Numbered from the stretch's first letter, positions 1-7,855 are shown. The stretch is DNA of 64,000 bases from Clostridiales bacterium (GCA_024691085.1 JAILNX010000010.1:18094-82093); one strand, 5' to 3'. The notes: generated by a model not told the origin, from the letters alone. Program-made: numbers and translations.

Positions 1-63
1 GAAGAAGGGGCGGTGTAAAGGGGGTGGGAGCCATATATTTTTTCAAAAAAAGCTTGCGGCGGT

Positions 64-873
64 TCAGAAACGGCCGTTAAGGAGCTCAGAAAGACGCAAA
101 AAGTCAGAGGCGCCCAACGCCTCCGCGCGGACGGCGGGATCGAGCCCCGCTTCCCGTATTATTGCCTCGGCGTCCGCCCTCTTAAGGCCGAGGGACATGA
201 GGTTGTTCGTAAGCGTTTTTCTGCGCATCGAGAACGACGCCTTGAGCACCCTCTCGAAGCCGCGGGGAAGCTCAAGCCCTTTCGATTCGAAAACAAGCAC
301 GCTGGATCCGACCTCGGGCATGGGATAGTAGGAGTCGGGGGAGAGTGAGATAAGCTTTCCGATATCGAAACGGTAGCCGCTCATTATCGTAAGGGGGCCG
401 TAGTTTTTGTCGCCCGCGGACGCGAAGAACCTGTCTGCCGCCTCCGACTGCATCATCAGCACCATGCGCTTTATCGGGACGGGCGACGTGACGAGCTTCG
501 TGACTATCGGGCTTGTGATATAGTAGGGCAGATTTCCGACGCAGACGAATTCGCCGCCGAAGGACGCCGAAACGCCGGAAAGATCCGTCTTTAAAAAATC
601 CTCATTGATGATCAGAGCCTTCCCGTCAAGGCGCTTTTTCAGTATGTCCGCGAGATCGCCGTCAAGCTCTACCGCGGCGACGCGAAGCCCCGTTTGAACG
701 AGCGGCTCCGTCAGCGCGCCGAGTCCCGGACCGATCTCGAGTATGGGAAGGCCGGGCTCCGACGCGGCGGAAACTATCGCCGAAACGGCTTCTCTGTCGA
801 CGAGAAAGTTCTGCCCGAGCGCCTTGTTGGGTTTGAGCGAGTATTCTTTTATCAGTTCCTTCGATCCTGTCAT
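64..873 (-). CDS. rsmA: 16S rRNA dimethyladenosine transferase RsmA/KsgA
   Basis: 269 residues, the usual length for RsmA. The family uses SAM to dimethylate two adjacent adenines in the 3'-terminal hairpin of 16S rRNA (A1518 and A1519 in E. coli numbering) during 30S maturation. Visible signatures are the N-terminal KALGQNFLVD segment (about residues 17-26), the SAM-binding LEIGPGLGALT loop (about 46-56), and the catalytic NLPYYITSP motif (about 114-122). It is the last gene of a minus-strand run; the upstream rsmF stops 3 nt before this start, so the genes are probably co-transcribed. Nothing is truncated and no alternative family fits. Confidence 0.97.
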   Translation of the reverse strand: MTGSKELIKEYSLKPNKALGQNFLVDREAVSAIVSAASEPGLPILEIGPGLGALTEPLVQTGLRVAAVELDGDLADILKKRLDGKALIINEDFLKTDLSGVSASFGGEFVCVGNLPYYITSPIVTKLVTSPVPIKRMVLMMQSEAADRFFASAGDKNYGPLTIMSGYRFDIGKLISLSPDSYYPMPEVGSSVLVFESKGLELPRGFERVLKASFSMRRKTLTNNLMSLGLKRADAEAIIREAGLDPAVRAEALGASDFLRLSELLNGRF

Positions 874-876
874 AAG

Positions 877-2199
877 CTAAACGATGTAAAGTCCCTTGGG
901 GAGATGATTCTTCATAACGCCGTCGACCGCTTTGCCGAAGCCTATCGGGAACGCGGCGCCGCCCGCGCGCACCGAGACCGCGGAATACCCGCGGAAGCTC
1001 TCGGGGCAGGGAAGAGTATTTCCGGAAAGAAACGCCGAGAGCTCGCGGCTCTTAGGTTCCAGCACGAGTTCGCGCCGGAATCTTTGTCCGAGCGCCGCCA
1101 TAAAGAACGCGTGCGACGGCTTGAAACGGCCCTTTTTGACCTCGCCTAGAGTCACGCCGGCGGATATGGGCGAAAGCCTCATGACCGCCTCGGGCATATC
1201 CCTTGGCACGAGCCTGAGTACGCCGTTCGAGTTCACGATCACTCCGTCCGGAAGACCGCTCTCAAGCGCGGAGGAGACGAAGTCCTCAAATATGCCGAGG
1301 CTCTTTTTATCGCATACGGGCTTGACGGAGGGGAGCTCCTTGTTCAGAACAGGAACGCCCGCGCGCCTCATACGGCAGACGAAATGCCCCTCTCCGCAGC
1401 ATGTGTGCGGGTAGAGCCTTTCCATGTGCTCGAGAGAAAAATCGCCGTGAGCGCTTAGAAATCTGTCGACGACCTCCTCGTTTTCCTCACGCGAGAAGGT
1501 GCAAGTGGAGTAGACGAGCGCGCCGCCCGCGGCAACGCATTCTGAAGCGCTTTCGAGTATAAGGCTCTGGCGCACGGCGCAGGCCGTAACGTGCTCGGGC
1601 GACCATTCGTCGATCGCGGCGTCGTCCTTTCGGAACATTCCCTCGCCGGAGCACGGAGCGTCGACGAGCACGGCATCGAAGAAGCCGGGCAGCTCCTTCG
1701 CTATGACGTCGGGCTTCTTTGAAACAACGGCGGCGTTGGCGACGCCGAGCCTTTCGAGATTCCTTGATAAAAGCAGCGCGCGCTTCGGCACGATCTCGTT
1801 CGAAACGAGTATCCCTTTGCCCTTCATCCTTGCCGCGACTCCGCCGGATTTTCCGCCGGGAGCCGCGCAGAGGTCCAAGACCTTAAGCCCCGACGCGTCG
1901 GCGCCGGACGCTGCGATAACGCTCATAGCGGACGGCTCCTGCATATAGAATAGCCCCGCGGCGTGATATGGGTGCCTGCCCACGTTGTCCGCACCCGAAA
2001 CGGCAAAGCCCTCGGGGATGATGCCCGTTTCCGAAAGCTCCCACGGGGAGACGGAGCGAAAGTCAGAAGGGGAGATCCTTAGCGTATTGACACGAAGCCC
2101 CCTGACCGGGGGCTTCTCATAACATGCTTTGAAGCTCGGATAATCGGAGCCGAGCTCTTTTTTCATCCTCTCCGTAAAGGATGCGGGAAGATCTTTCAT
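877..2199 (-). CDS. rsmF: RsmF/NOL1-NOP2-Sun family rRNA m5C methyltransferase
   Basis: 440 residues. The N-terminal half is a SAM-dependent RNA cytosine-C5 methyltransferase. It shows LDLCAAPGGKSGG (SAM loop, near residue 110), VDAPCSGEGMFRKD (the PC motif cysteine) and VYSTCTFSREENEEVV (the TC motif with the catalytic cysteine). The C-terminal half resembles the RNA-binding extension of RsmF-type proteins, which modify 16S rRNA. The exact target cytosine cannot be read from the sequence. It lies 3 nt upstream of rsmA and 4 nt downstream of the LRR-dockerin gene. Assignment to RsmF rather than another Sun-family paralogue rests on the C-terminal extension. Confidence 0.9.
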   Translation of the reverse strand: MKDLPASFTERMKKELGSDYPSFKACYEKPPVRGLRVNTLRISPSDFRSVSPWELSETGIIPEGFAVSGADNVGRHPYHAAGLFYMQEPSAMSVIAASGADASGLKVLDLCAAPGGKSGGVAARMKGKGILVSNEIVPKRALLLSRNLERLGVANAAVVSKKPDVIAKELPGFFDAVLVDAPCSGEGMFRKDDAAIDEWSPEHVTACAVRQSLILESASECVAAGGALVYSTCTFSREENEEVVDRFLSAHGDFSLEHMERLYPHTCCGEGHFVCRMRRAGVPVLNKELPSVKPVCDKKSLGIFEDFVSSALESGLPDGVIVNSNGVLRLVPRDMPEAVMRLSPISAGVTLGEVKKGRFKPSHAFFMAALGQRFRRELVLEPKSRELSAFLSGNTLPCPESFRGYSAVSVRAGGAAFPIGFGKAVDGVMKNHLPKGLYIV

Positions 2200-2203
2200 C
2201 GGA

Positions 2204-3376
2204 TCAGAAACCGGTGATTATGCCCATGGCGTAGCGGAGGACTATGAGCGCGTCGGCCGCGTCGATAGTATCGTCGCCGTTCACGTTGGCGGCGTTAATA
2301 TCGATCTCATCGGCGGTTATGATGCCCATGGCATAGCGAAGAAGGAGCAGCGCGTCCGCTGCGGTCACGTCGCCGGATCTGTCAAGGTCGCCGAGCATCA
2401 TGAAATGAGCGGTGATGTGCTTCGCGCCCTCGCCGAAGGTGACGGGGAAGTGGTTCTCGGTCGAGAGCAGTTCGCCGTCCGAGTACCAGCCCAGGAAGGT
2501 GTAGCCTTCGATCGCCGCGTAGGATACGCAGGGGGAATAGGTGTCAACGCCGACCCAGGAGAAATAGGTGCCGATATAGCCGCCGGGCTGGGTGTCGAGA
2601 ATGAAGCTCTCGCCTCCGTTAAGCACGGAAAGATCGACGCTCGTCAGCCTGTTCGCCCTGGAGTTGAAAACCTTTAGCTCTGTGAGCATGGAGATGTCGA
2701 CGGAGGTCAGAAGATTCGTCCTTATCTCGAGCTCTTTGAGCTTTAAGTTGTGAGAAAGATCAAGCTCGGTCAGCTGATTCCTCTGGCAGTTGAGCTTCGT
2801 AAGCTCCGTGCAGACGGAAAGATCGAGGCTTGTAAGCTTGTTTTCAAATACGTCGATGACCTTGAGCTTCGTGTTGTTCGCAAGGTCTATGGACGTGAAC
2901 TTGTTTTCGCGGACGAGAAGGCTCTCGAGCTCGGTGCAGTCGGCAACGGAGACCTCCTCGAGGTTGTCGCCGGAAAGATCGAGGTAGCTGAGCGCGGCGC
3001 AGCCCGTGAGGACGATGCCGTCGATATAGCAGTCCTGCACGACGACGGTCGTAAGACCTGTGAAGCCTTCAAGATCGAGCACGCCGGTCACCCACGAGCC
3101 GTGATTGGTCATGGAGAACTTTTTAAGCTTGCCGGTGGTCTCGTCCCATGTGCAGCTCTTCGACCAGGTGGAGGGATCGTCGGGGGAATAACCGTTTCCG
3201 TTGATGCTCTTGCCGTTCTTATCTCCGAAGAAACTAACGAGCTCGAAGAAGGAACGGAGCTTTTCAACGTCGTGCTGGTCGTACTCCGCCGCGAATACGT
3301 TCATCGCGGGAAGCGTCACGAACACGAAAAGCAGGGCGAATACCGCAGCGAAAAAGCGCTTTGAGGATCTGATCAT
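2204..3376 (-). CDS. Secreted leucine-rich-repeat protein with C-terminal dockerin
   Basis: 390 residues. A signal peptide spans about residues 1-29 (basic start, hydrophobic core, cleavage near VFAAE). Residues about 100-250 hold roughly eight short LRR units of the pattern LTSLDLSVCTELTKLNCQ. The C-terminal 60 residues form a type I-like dockerin with two Ca-binding duplicated segments (GDLDRSGDVTAADALLLLR and VNGDDTIDAADALIVLR). Dockerins plug into cohesin modules of scaffoldins, so this protein is probably extracellular and complex-bound; LRRs usually bind protein or glycan. No enzymatic domain is visible. A good promoter precedes it, and the two rRNA methyltransferase genes follow within 5 nt, an odd partnership. 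Confidence 0.88.
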   Translation of the reverse strand: MIRSSKRFFAAVFALLFVFVTLPAMNVFAAEYDQHDVEKLRSFFELVSFFGDKNGKSINGNGYSPDDPSTWSKSCTWDETTGKLKKFSMTNHGSWVTGVLDLEGFTGLTTVVVQDCYIDGIVLTGCAALSYLDLSGDNLEEVSVADCTELESLLVRENKFTSIDLANNTKLKVIDVFENKLTSLDLSVCTELTKLNCQRNQLTELDLSHNLKLKELEIRTNLLTSVDISMLTELKVFNSRANRLTSVDLSVLNGGESFILDTQPGGYIGTYFSWVGVDTYSPCVSYAAIEGYTFLGWYSDGELLSTENHFPVTFGEGAKHITAHFMMLGDLDRSGDVTAADALLLLRYAMGIITADEIDINAANVNGDDTIDAADALIVLRYAMGIITGF

Positions 3377-3409
3377 CTTACACTCCCAAATGCTGAATTT
3401 ATCTTTATC

Positions 3410-3438
3410 ATTATAATTTGAAACGGCGTCAAGGTCAA
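3410..3438 (-). promoter_or_regulatory. Sigma-A-type promoter of the LRR-dockerin / rsmF / rsmA run
   Basis: On the minus strand TTGACC (3438-3433) and TATAAT (3415-3410) are separated by 17 nt, upstream of the GGGAGTG ribosome site and ATG at 3376. This is a near-consensus vegetative promoter. Confidence 0.75.
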
Positions 3439-3448
3439 TAGCAAATAA

Positions 3449-3475
3449 AAGAAAAAGCCCGATCGCTCGGGCTTG
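3449..3475 (-). terminator. Terminator of rpsF-ssb-rpsR
   Basis: Minus-strand hairpin AAGCCCGAGC GATCGGGCTT followed by a T-rich tract (TTTTTCTTTTA), 28 nt after the rpsR stop. It separates the ribosomal operon from the downstream LRR gene. Confidence 0.8.
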
Positions 3476-3502
3476 TCAACATCATAAACGGGTGTTTTTC
3501 GA

Positions 3503-3745
3503 TTACTCGGCGACGTAGGGCAGAAGAGCTACCTGACGCGCTGTCTTGATGGCCTTGGCCAAAGTCCTCTGATGCTCGGCGCAGACGCCGCTCATACGAC
3601 GGGGCATGATCTTGCCGCGCTCGGTGATGAACTTCCTTAAACGGGCGGTGTCTTTATAATCAATGTGCTCGACCTTGTCAACGCAGAACTGACAAACCTT
3701 GCGCCTGGACTTTTTGGGACGGGGCTTCATCTTACGGTCTTCCAT
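3503..3745 (-). CDS. rpsR: 30S ribosomal protein S18
   Basis: 80 residues from the ATG at 3745, which sits 8 nt after an AAAGGAG ribosome site; an in-frame ATG 18 nt further upstream lacks such spacing. S18 binds 16S rRNA in the platform of the 30S subunit as a heterodimer with S6. The family block [11 protein letters not shown] followed by [20 protein letters not shown] is intact. Two CxxC-like cysteines near the N-terminus (CQFC) and a later cysteine (GVC) suggest the zinc-binding form of S18. It is third in the conserved rpsF-ssb-rpsR operon. Confidence 0.97.
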   Translation of the reverse strand: MEDRKMKPRPKKSRRKVCQFCVDKVEHIDYKDTARLRKFITERGKIMPRRMSGVCAEHQRTLAKAIKTARQVALLPYVAE

Positions 3746-3767
3746 GACAGTTACTCCTTTCAATAAA

Positions 3768-4262
3768 TCAGAATGGCAGATCGGAATCGGTTATCTCGGA
3801 AAAACCGCCTGCTATATCGCCGAAGGCAGTGCCGTTCATGCTGCCGGACTGGCTGTTGTTCCAGCCCTGGCCCTGCTGGCGCCTGTCGCCCGCGGGAGCG
3901 GGCTGCGGCTGATAGCCGGAGGAGCGGGCGGGAGCTTCCTGCGAATCGCGGGGGCTCAGGAACTCGACCTCGTCGGCTGTTACCTCGAGGGAAGCGCGGA
4001 GCGTGCCGTCCTTACCCTCGAATGCCCTTGCGGAAACCTCGCCGATAACGCAGACCTTCTTGCCCTTCGTAAGGAAGCGGCTGCAGTTCTCGCCGAGCTG
4101 CCTCCAAGCGGCAACGCGGAAGAAGTCGGTCTGACGCTCGTCCTTGTTGGACTGGAAGCGGCGGTTTACCGCGACGGTAAATGTGCAGACGTTGATGCCG
4201 GAGGGGATCGTCCTCAGTTCCGGATCTGCGGTGAGATTACCGATGATAATAAGTTTATTCAT
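3768..4262 (-). CDS. ssb: Single-stranded DNA-binding protein
   Basis: 164 residues. An OB-fold occupies residues 1-105, beginning [17 protein letters not shown] and containing the conserved FTVAVNRRF and [15 protein letters not shown] segments. A flexible Gly/Gln/Ser-rich linker follows, then the acidic tail DSDLPF that recruits replication and repair partners such as PriA, RecO and exonuclease I. SSB coats exposed single strands during replication and recombination. Its position between rpsF and rpsR is the classical Gram-positive arrangement. An intact DLPF tail argues this is the housekeeping SSB and not a competence paralogue. Confidence 0.97.
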   Translation of the reverse strand: MNKLIIIGNLTADPELRTIPSGINVCTFTVAVNRRFQSNKDERQTDFFRVAAWRQLGENCSRFLTKGKKVCVIGEVSARAFEGKDGTLRASLEVTADEVEFLSPRDSQEAPARSSGYQPQPAPAGDRRQQGQGWNNSQSGSMNGTAFGDIAGGFSEITDSDLPF

Positions 4263-4288
4263 TGGGGATCCTTTCTAAAGGGGATGGA

Positions 4289-4576
4289 TCACGCCTCCCT
4301 GCGCTCAACGACGTAGCGCAAGATGCGTTCATCATTCTTCAGGTTACGCTGGAGCTCGGCGGGTACAGCGCCTTCGGCGTTGAAGAGCACCAGAACATAG
4401 TAACCCTCGGTCTGATAATTGATGGGGTACGCAAGACGGCGCTTGCCCCACTCGTCGATCTTCTCGATCTCACCGCCGTTATCGGTGATAACCTTCGCGA
4501 ACTTCTCCACGGTGGCTTTGGTCTCCTCCTCGGTCAGCTCGGCGTTGATGACGTACAGACTCTCATACTTGTTCAT
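4289..4576 (-). CDS. rpsF: 30S ribosomal protein S6
   Basis: 95 residues, typical S6 length. It begins NKYESLYVINAELTEEE and contains GKRRLAYPINYQTEGYYVL, the conserved core that contacts 16S rRNA and S18. It is the first gene of rpsF-ssb-rpsR, preceded by GGAGGTG. S6 with S18 represses its own operon in several bacteria through a leader hairpin. The leader here contains a short C-rich/G-rich hairpin (about 4601-4622) that could serve, but I do not see the diagnostic bulged motif clearly. Confidence 0.97.
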   Translation of the reverse strand: MNKYESLYVINAELTEEETKATVEKFAKVITDNGGEIEKIDEWGKRRLAYPINYQTEGYYVLVLFNAEGAVPAELQRNLKNDERILRYVVERREA

Positions 4577-4643
4577 TCATTTCACCTCCTTGTGGTCTAT
4601 TGACCCCCTCTCAAAGAAGGGGTAAGTATGGTGTTGACGCTAT

Positions 4644-4672
4644 ATTATAGCACAGCGGAACACGCTTAACAA
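4644..4672 (-). promoter_or_regulatory. Promoter of rpsF-ssb-rpsR
   Basis: Minus-strand TTGTTA (4672-4667), 17 nt spacer, TATAAT (4649-4644). The predicted leader is about 60 nt and carries a small hairpin between ACCCCTT and AGGGGGT just before the ribosome site. Confidence 0.7.
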
Positions 4673-4794
4673 TAGCCGAAAGCGCATAAAATACAGTATA
4701 TTTTTGCGTTCTTAAACGGAAAGAGCGGCCCGCGGGAGGTTTGTCTGTACTTTTTTGTGCAAGAGAGTTATAATGAAAAAAACGGAGGTAAAGT

Positions 4795-5343
4795 ATGGGC
4801 GCGATAAAAACTCTTCCCGATTCGGGATTCAAAACCTCAGAATGGTCGGGCGGAACGACGACCGAGCTCTTTCTTCTGCCGGAGGACGGCTCCTATAAAG
4901 AGCGAAGATTTAGCGTGCGTATCAGCACCGCGCTAGTCGAGCTCGAAAGCTCCGTATTCACGAGCCTTCCGGGGGTAAAGCGCTTTTTGACGCCGCTCTG
5001 CCCGGGATTCCTCCTTAACGTGAACGGGGAGGAGAAGGAGCTTAAATACGGAGAGGTGCTCGAGTTTTCCGGCGACGACAGCGTCGAATGCGTCGGCTCC
5101 GGACGCGACCTCAACCTTATGCTTAAGGGCGCCGACGGAGATATGCGGACAGTCAGCGGCGCGTTTACCGTCGAAAGCGGCACCCGCGCGTTCCTGTTCG
5201 CGCCGCAAGAGCAGACCGTTTCATTCTGCGACGACGTAAAAAACGCCTGCACGAGCGCGTTTCTTCCCGCACTGTCGTTCTCGGAAGCGGAGCCCGGCGG
5301 GTACTATACCGACGGTCAGGCCGTACTTTTCGTAATAAAATAA
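4795..5343 (+). CDS. HutD/Ves family cupin-like protein
   Basis: 182 residues. The N-terminus (KTSEWSGGTTTELFLLPEDG) and the following RFSVRISTALVE segment match the HutD/Ves family, small bicupin proteins. HutD occurs beside histidine-utilisation genes and Ves was linked to cold-induced expression in E. coli; the molecular role is unresolved. No hut genes are nearby. GGAGGT lies 6 nt before the ATG. Its divergent neighbour is rpsF. The family assignment is good; function is not inferred. Confidence 0.8.
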   Translation: MGAIKTLPDSGFKTSEWSGGTTTELFLLPEDGSYKERRFSVRISTALVELESSVFTSLPGVKRFLTPLCPGFLLNVNGEEKELKYGEVLEFSGDDSVECVGSGRDLNLMLKGADGDMRTVSGAFTVESGTRAFLFAPQEQTVSFCDDVKNACTSAFLPALSFSEAEPGGYYTDGQAVLFVIK

Positions 5344-5429
5344 GCGGCCGCATCCAAGCGTCATTGGGGATTGACAAGCGGCGGATAATTGTATATAATA
5401 ATCGCAGCAATCGATGAGGAGGGATGTTT

Positions 5430-6056
5430 ATGCCTAAGAATATCATCACGATAAGCCGTCAGTTCGGAAGCGGCGGCAGGACGATAGCGAAAGCTGTCGC
5501 GGAGAAGCTGGGCTATGATTATTATGATAAGGAGCTCATCGAGAAGGTCGCCGAGATGACCGGCTTTGATCCCAAGTATATCGAGGAGAACGGCGAATAC
5601 GCTCCGGGCAAGAGCATTTTCAGCCTCGCAAGCTCGTTCATCAGCGCGTCGAGAGTCATGGGCGGCATGAGCGCATACGATTATCTGTGGGTCGTACAGA
5701 GGAACGCGATAATCGAGATCGCCGACAAGGGCAACTGCGTCATTGTCGGAAGATGCGCCGACTACATCCTGAAGGATTATCCCAACGCCATGCACGTCTA
5801 TATCCACGCGCCGATGGAGGCGAGGGCGCAGCGCATCGTCAAAAGGTACGGCGAAAGCGATAAAAAACCGGAGGAACGCCTGAAGGAGAAGGACTCCAAG
5901 AGGAGCGTCAACTACAAGCATTTCACCGGAAATGTATGGGGCGACAGCCGCAACTACGACCTCTGCTTAAACAGCGATAAGCTGACAATCAAGAAGTGCA
6001 TCGAGGTCATCTGCGATCTCGCCACCATGGAGTGGGGCACGGGCAAGCAGGTCTAA
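5430..6056 (+). CDS. Cytidylate-kinase-like P-loop protein
   Basis: 208 residues from the ATG at 5430, 6 nt after GAGGAGGG; an ATG 6 nt upstream is too close to that site. The P-loop RQFGSGGRTIAK is near the N-terminus, followed by a kinase-like DYYDKELI segment and a lid-like region (RIVKRYGESDKKPEERLKEKD). This matches the cytidylate kinase-2 family, which is widespread in Clostridia and whose substrate has not been established. It may phosphorylate a nucleotide, but it is distinct from housekeeping Cmk. The stop codon overlaps the stop of the convergent glycosylase gene. Confidence 0.82.
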   Translation: MPKNIITISRQFGSGGRTIAKAVAEKLGYDYYDKELIEKVAEMTGFDPKYIEENGEYAPGKSIFSLASSFISASRVMGGMSAYDYLWVVQRNAIIEIADKGNCVIVGRCADYILKDYPNAMHVYIHAPMEARAQRIVKRYGESDKKPEERLKEKDSKRSVNYKHFTGNVWGDSRNYDLCLNSDKLTIKKCIEVICDLATMEWGTGKQV

Positions 6057-6538
6057 AGAATTACGCGCCACGCCTCGATAAGCCTCTCAAGGCTCCATGC
6101 CGCGTTTGCGGGACTGGTCGAGGGAAGGGGAACGGCGTGGATCCCTGTTTCGGGATAAACGTATTTTTCGCAGCATTCGAACGACGCTTTGCCGTTCGCG
6201 TATATTTTTTCTATCGGAGCTTTATTAAGAAGCTCCGATATTTTGTTGGGGACGGCGTCCCTAATGCTCGCGTCTGATGAGCCCGTGATCGTGCAGGAGC
6301 CGATCGAATCCCAAAGCGCGACGCCGTGCGAAAGCAGGAACGCCCGCTTTCCCTCGATCGAGTCGGGGATCTCCTCGCCGTATAGCGAGGAAAGCACCTT
6401 CCAGAAGCGGTTGCGCCTGTGCCCGTAGTAAAACATCACTTCGCGCGACGCGGCTGACGGGAACGATCCCAGGATCAGTATCCGCGAGTTCCCGCCGAAA
6501 ACCGGCGGGAACGGGTGAACGAGCCTTTCTTCCGGCAT
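6053..6538 (-). CDS. DNA-deoxyinosine (hypoxanthine-DNA) glycosylase, UDG superfamily
   Basis: 161 residues from the ATG at 6538; a TTG 9 nt upstream is unlikely because it leaves only about 2 nt to the ribosome site. The opening HPFPPVFGGNSRILILGSFPS and the C-terminal LPSTSPANA motif are characteristic of the family-6 (HDG) branch of the uracil-DNA glycosylase superfamily. That branch excises hypoxanthine produced by adenine deamination, starting base-excision repair. The segment YYGHRRNRFWKVL, also conserved in this branch, is present. The gene is convergent with the cytidylate-kinase-like gene; the two stop codons overlap by 2 nt. Confidence 0.85.
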   Translation of the reverse strand: MPEERLVHPFPPVFGGNSRILILGSFPSAASREVMFYYGHRRNRFWKVLSSLYGEEIPDSIEGKRAFLLSHGVALWDSIGSCTITGSSDASIRDAVPNKISELLNKAPIEKIYANGKASFECCEKYVYPETGIHAVPLPSTSPANAAWSLERLIEAWRVIL

Positions 6539-6606
6539 TTCAAACAATACCTTTCACATGGATTTACGGGCTCATTATACAGCATTTTATACTCTGTGAC
6601 AAGCGT

Positions 6607-7443
6607 TCAGCTGAGGGCGATCCTTCCCGTGACGGTAAGGGTCGCGGTGCCGGGAATGACCTCGACGCTGCCGTCGGGATCCGTTTCGAAGGTCGCCGCG
6701 GGAACGGTGATAACGCCGGGAACGGTTGAGAAAACGCCGGTGGAAACGTCGTAAGTGTAGTCGTCACCGGAAGAAAGCTCTTCGCCGTCAAGGGCGGCGG
6801 TAAGATCGGTCAGAACGGGATCGAAGATATCCGTGAGGACCGCCCCGTCCTCTTCCTCGGCGGCAAGATTGCCGCTGTTCGAGATCACGAAAGTATAGGT
6901 GATCTCGCCGTTGTCGGTCACGGTGAGAGGGGAGAGCGCCTTCGTAATGGTGAGCTGCGGTTCGGCGGCGGCGGTCACCGTAAAGGAAGCGGAAGCCTCG
7001 ACCGTCCCGTAGAAAGCGGTCGCCGTGTTCTCAATGCTGCTCCCGACGGAGAGCGGAGCGGAATCGCTGACGGTGGTGTCGTAGATCACCATGCTCGAAC
7101 CGTCCGCGGGAACGGTTATTCCGGAGAAGGTGATACCGTCCTCAGCGGTGACGGTAAGAGAGTCCTGCCTTACTCCGTCGAGGAACCATACGGCGGAACC
7201 CTGAACGTAATCGAGCGGACGTACGCTGCCGCCCAAATCGTCGGAGACGGAGACGCCGGTTAAGTCGGAAGAACCGGAGTTCAGAAGGGTGATGATGTAG
7301 GTGATGCCCGATCCGCGGGTGTAGGTCGAAGTCAGCGCCGTCTTGTCAAGGGTCAAAGCTCCGACGAGTTCGCCGGTTACGGTATTTGATACAGCGGTGA
7401 CGCCCCTGTAGGAGAGCGTCGCTTTATTTGTGAATATAGCCAT
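6607..7443 (-). CDS. DUF11-repeat protein, surface-type beta-sandwich
   Basis: 278 residues from the ATG at 7443, which has AAAGGAG 7 nt upstream; further upstream in-frame codons fall within a repeat. The protein starts AIFTNKATLSYRG and contains two DUF11-like modules: one with DKTALTSTYTRGSGITYIITLLNSG, another with the ITKALSPLTVTDNGEITYTF block. DUF11 repeats are common in bacterial surface or filament-like proteins. No signal peptide or anchor is visible, so export is unexplained. Thr, Val and Ser are strongly enriched. Upstream lie two 12-bp direct repeats flanking a hairpin, possibly regulatory. Specific function unknown. Confidence 0.75.
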   Translation of the reverse strand: MAIFTNKATLSYRGVTAVSNTVTGELVGALTLDKTALTSTYTRGSGITYIITLLNSGSSDLTGVSVSDDLGGSVRPLDYVQGSAVWFLDGVRQDSLTVTAEDGITFSGITVPADGSSMVIYDTTVSDSAPLSVGSSIENTATAFYGTVEASASFTVTAAAEPQLTITKALSPLTVTDNGEITYTFVISNSGNLAAEEEDGAVLTDIFDPVLTDLTAALDGEELSSGDDYTYDVSTGVFSTVPGVITVPAATFETDPDGSVEVIPGTATLTVTGRIALS

Positions 7444-7458
7444 ATGATTAGCTCCTTT

Positions 7459-7504
7459 CATACTATGCACATAGGGGGTAAGCCCCCTTGTCCATACTAT
7501 GCAC
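7459..7504 (-). promoter_or_regulatory. 12-bp direct repeat pair flanking a hairpin upstream of the DUF11 gene
   Basis: CATACTATGCAC occurs at 7459-7470 and again at 7493-7504. Between them AGGGGGTAAGCCCCCT (7473-7488) forms a tight hairpin. The inner copy lies within 16 nt of the ATG at 7443, overlapping the leader next to the ribosome site. It could be a protein-binding operator or a translational switch. Confidence 0.5.
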
Positions 7505-7544
7505 GGGGCAGACGCAGCGGTGAAAGAAGGCGGTGTTTTTGCAC

Positions 7545-7572
7545 TTGATTTTTACGATCGATGTGATATAAT
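7545..7572 (+). promoter_or_regulatory. Promoter of tRNA-Leu
   Basis: TTGATT (7545-7550), 16 nt spacer, TATAAT (7567-7572), placing the start about 4 nt before the mature tRNA 5' end at 7583. Confidence 0.7.
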
Positions 7573-7582
7573 CTAAAAACAC

Positions 7583-7670
7583 GCCGGTGTGATGGAATTG
7601 GCAGACGTGACGGACTCAAAATCCGTTGGGCTAATCACCCGTGTGGGTTCGAGTCCCACCACCGGCACCA
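7583..7670 (+). tRNA. tRNA-Leu (anticodon CAA)
   Basis: Type II tRNA with a long variable arm and encoded CCA. Acceptor GCCGGTG (7583-7589) pairs with CACCGGC (7660-7666); the anticodon loop CTCAAAA gives CAA, reading UUG. T-arm GGGTTCGAGTCCC. The 3' end from CGAGTCCC to CCAA is repeated exactly 184 bp downstream, and a perfect hairpin begins within the CCA. Confidence 0.95.
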
Positions 7671-7704
7671 ATCCCCTTTGTCCCAACGGGACAAAGGGGA
7701 TTGG
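7668..7704 (+). repeat. Perfect hairpin beginning in the tRNA-Leu CCA
   Basis: A 17-bp uninterrupted stem: 7668-7684 (starting with the CCA of the tRNA) pairs with 7688-7704 (ending TGG), with a 3-nt loop. It is followed by a short T run (TATTTT). It could be an intrinsic terminator, but its base includes the mature tRNA end, which is unusual. Confidence 0.85.
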
Positions 7705-7841
7705 TATTTTGTAAGGGACTCGAAGCCCAATGCCGTCCGTCCTGCGGACGAATCAGACGGCATTGGGCCGGGTTTTGTCAAAAGGCGCGAGTGCGAGCGG
7801 TGTGAGCGAGCACGAGACGCATCTTTTGCAAAACGAGTCCC
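7705..7841 (+). repeat. Type A tRNA-associated structured unit, copy 1
   Basis: Begins GTATTTTGTAAGGGACTCG. The outer inverted repeat GGGACTCG (7715-7722) / CGAGTCCC (7834-7841) equals the tRNA T-arm 3' half. Inside, a 13-bp perfect stem (7725-7737 with 7756-7768) holds a CGTCC/GGACG hairpin, then come GGCCGGGTTTTG and GCGAGTGCGAGCGGTGTG. These blocks recur after tRNA-Ser, and the opening block also after tRNA-Thr. Small open reading frames across this stretch look spurious. Confidence 0.75.
7802..7840 (+). repeat. 39-bp direct repeat, copy 1
   Basis: An exact 39-bp copy of 8024-8062, starting GTGAGCGAGCACGAGACGC and ending CAAAACGAGTCC. It is the 3' half of type A unit 1. Confidence 0.9.
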
Positions 7842-7855
7842 ACCACCGGCACCAA
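7834..7855 (+). repeat. Duplicated 3' end of tRNA-Leu
   Basis: These 22 bp are identical to 7650-7671 (T-arm 3' half, acceptor strand, CCA plus A). The pair brackets 162 bp containing a hairpin and the type A unit, as direct repeats would bracket an insertion at a tRNA 3' end. There is no room for an integrase gene between them. Confidence 0.9.

Noticed and set aside
7650-7855. Full integrative element bounded by attL/attR in tRNA-Leu
   Set aside because: The 22-bp direct repeats are only 184 bp apart and enclose no integrase or other gene; at best a remnant or a tiny satellite, so reported as a repeat module instead.
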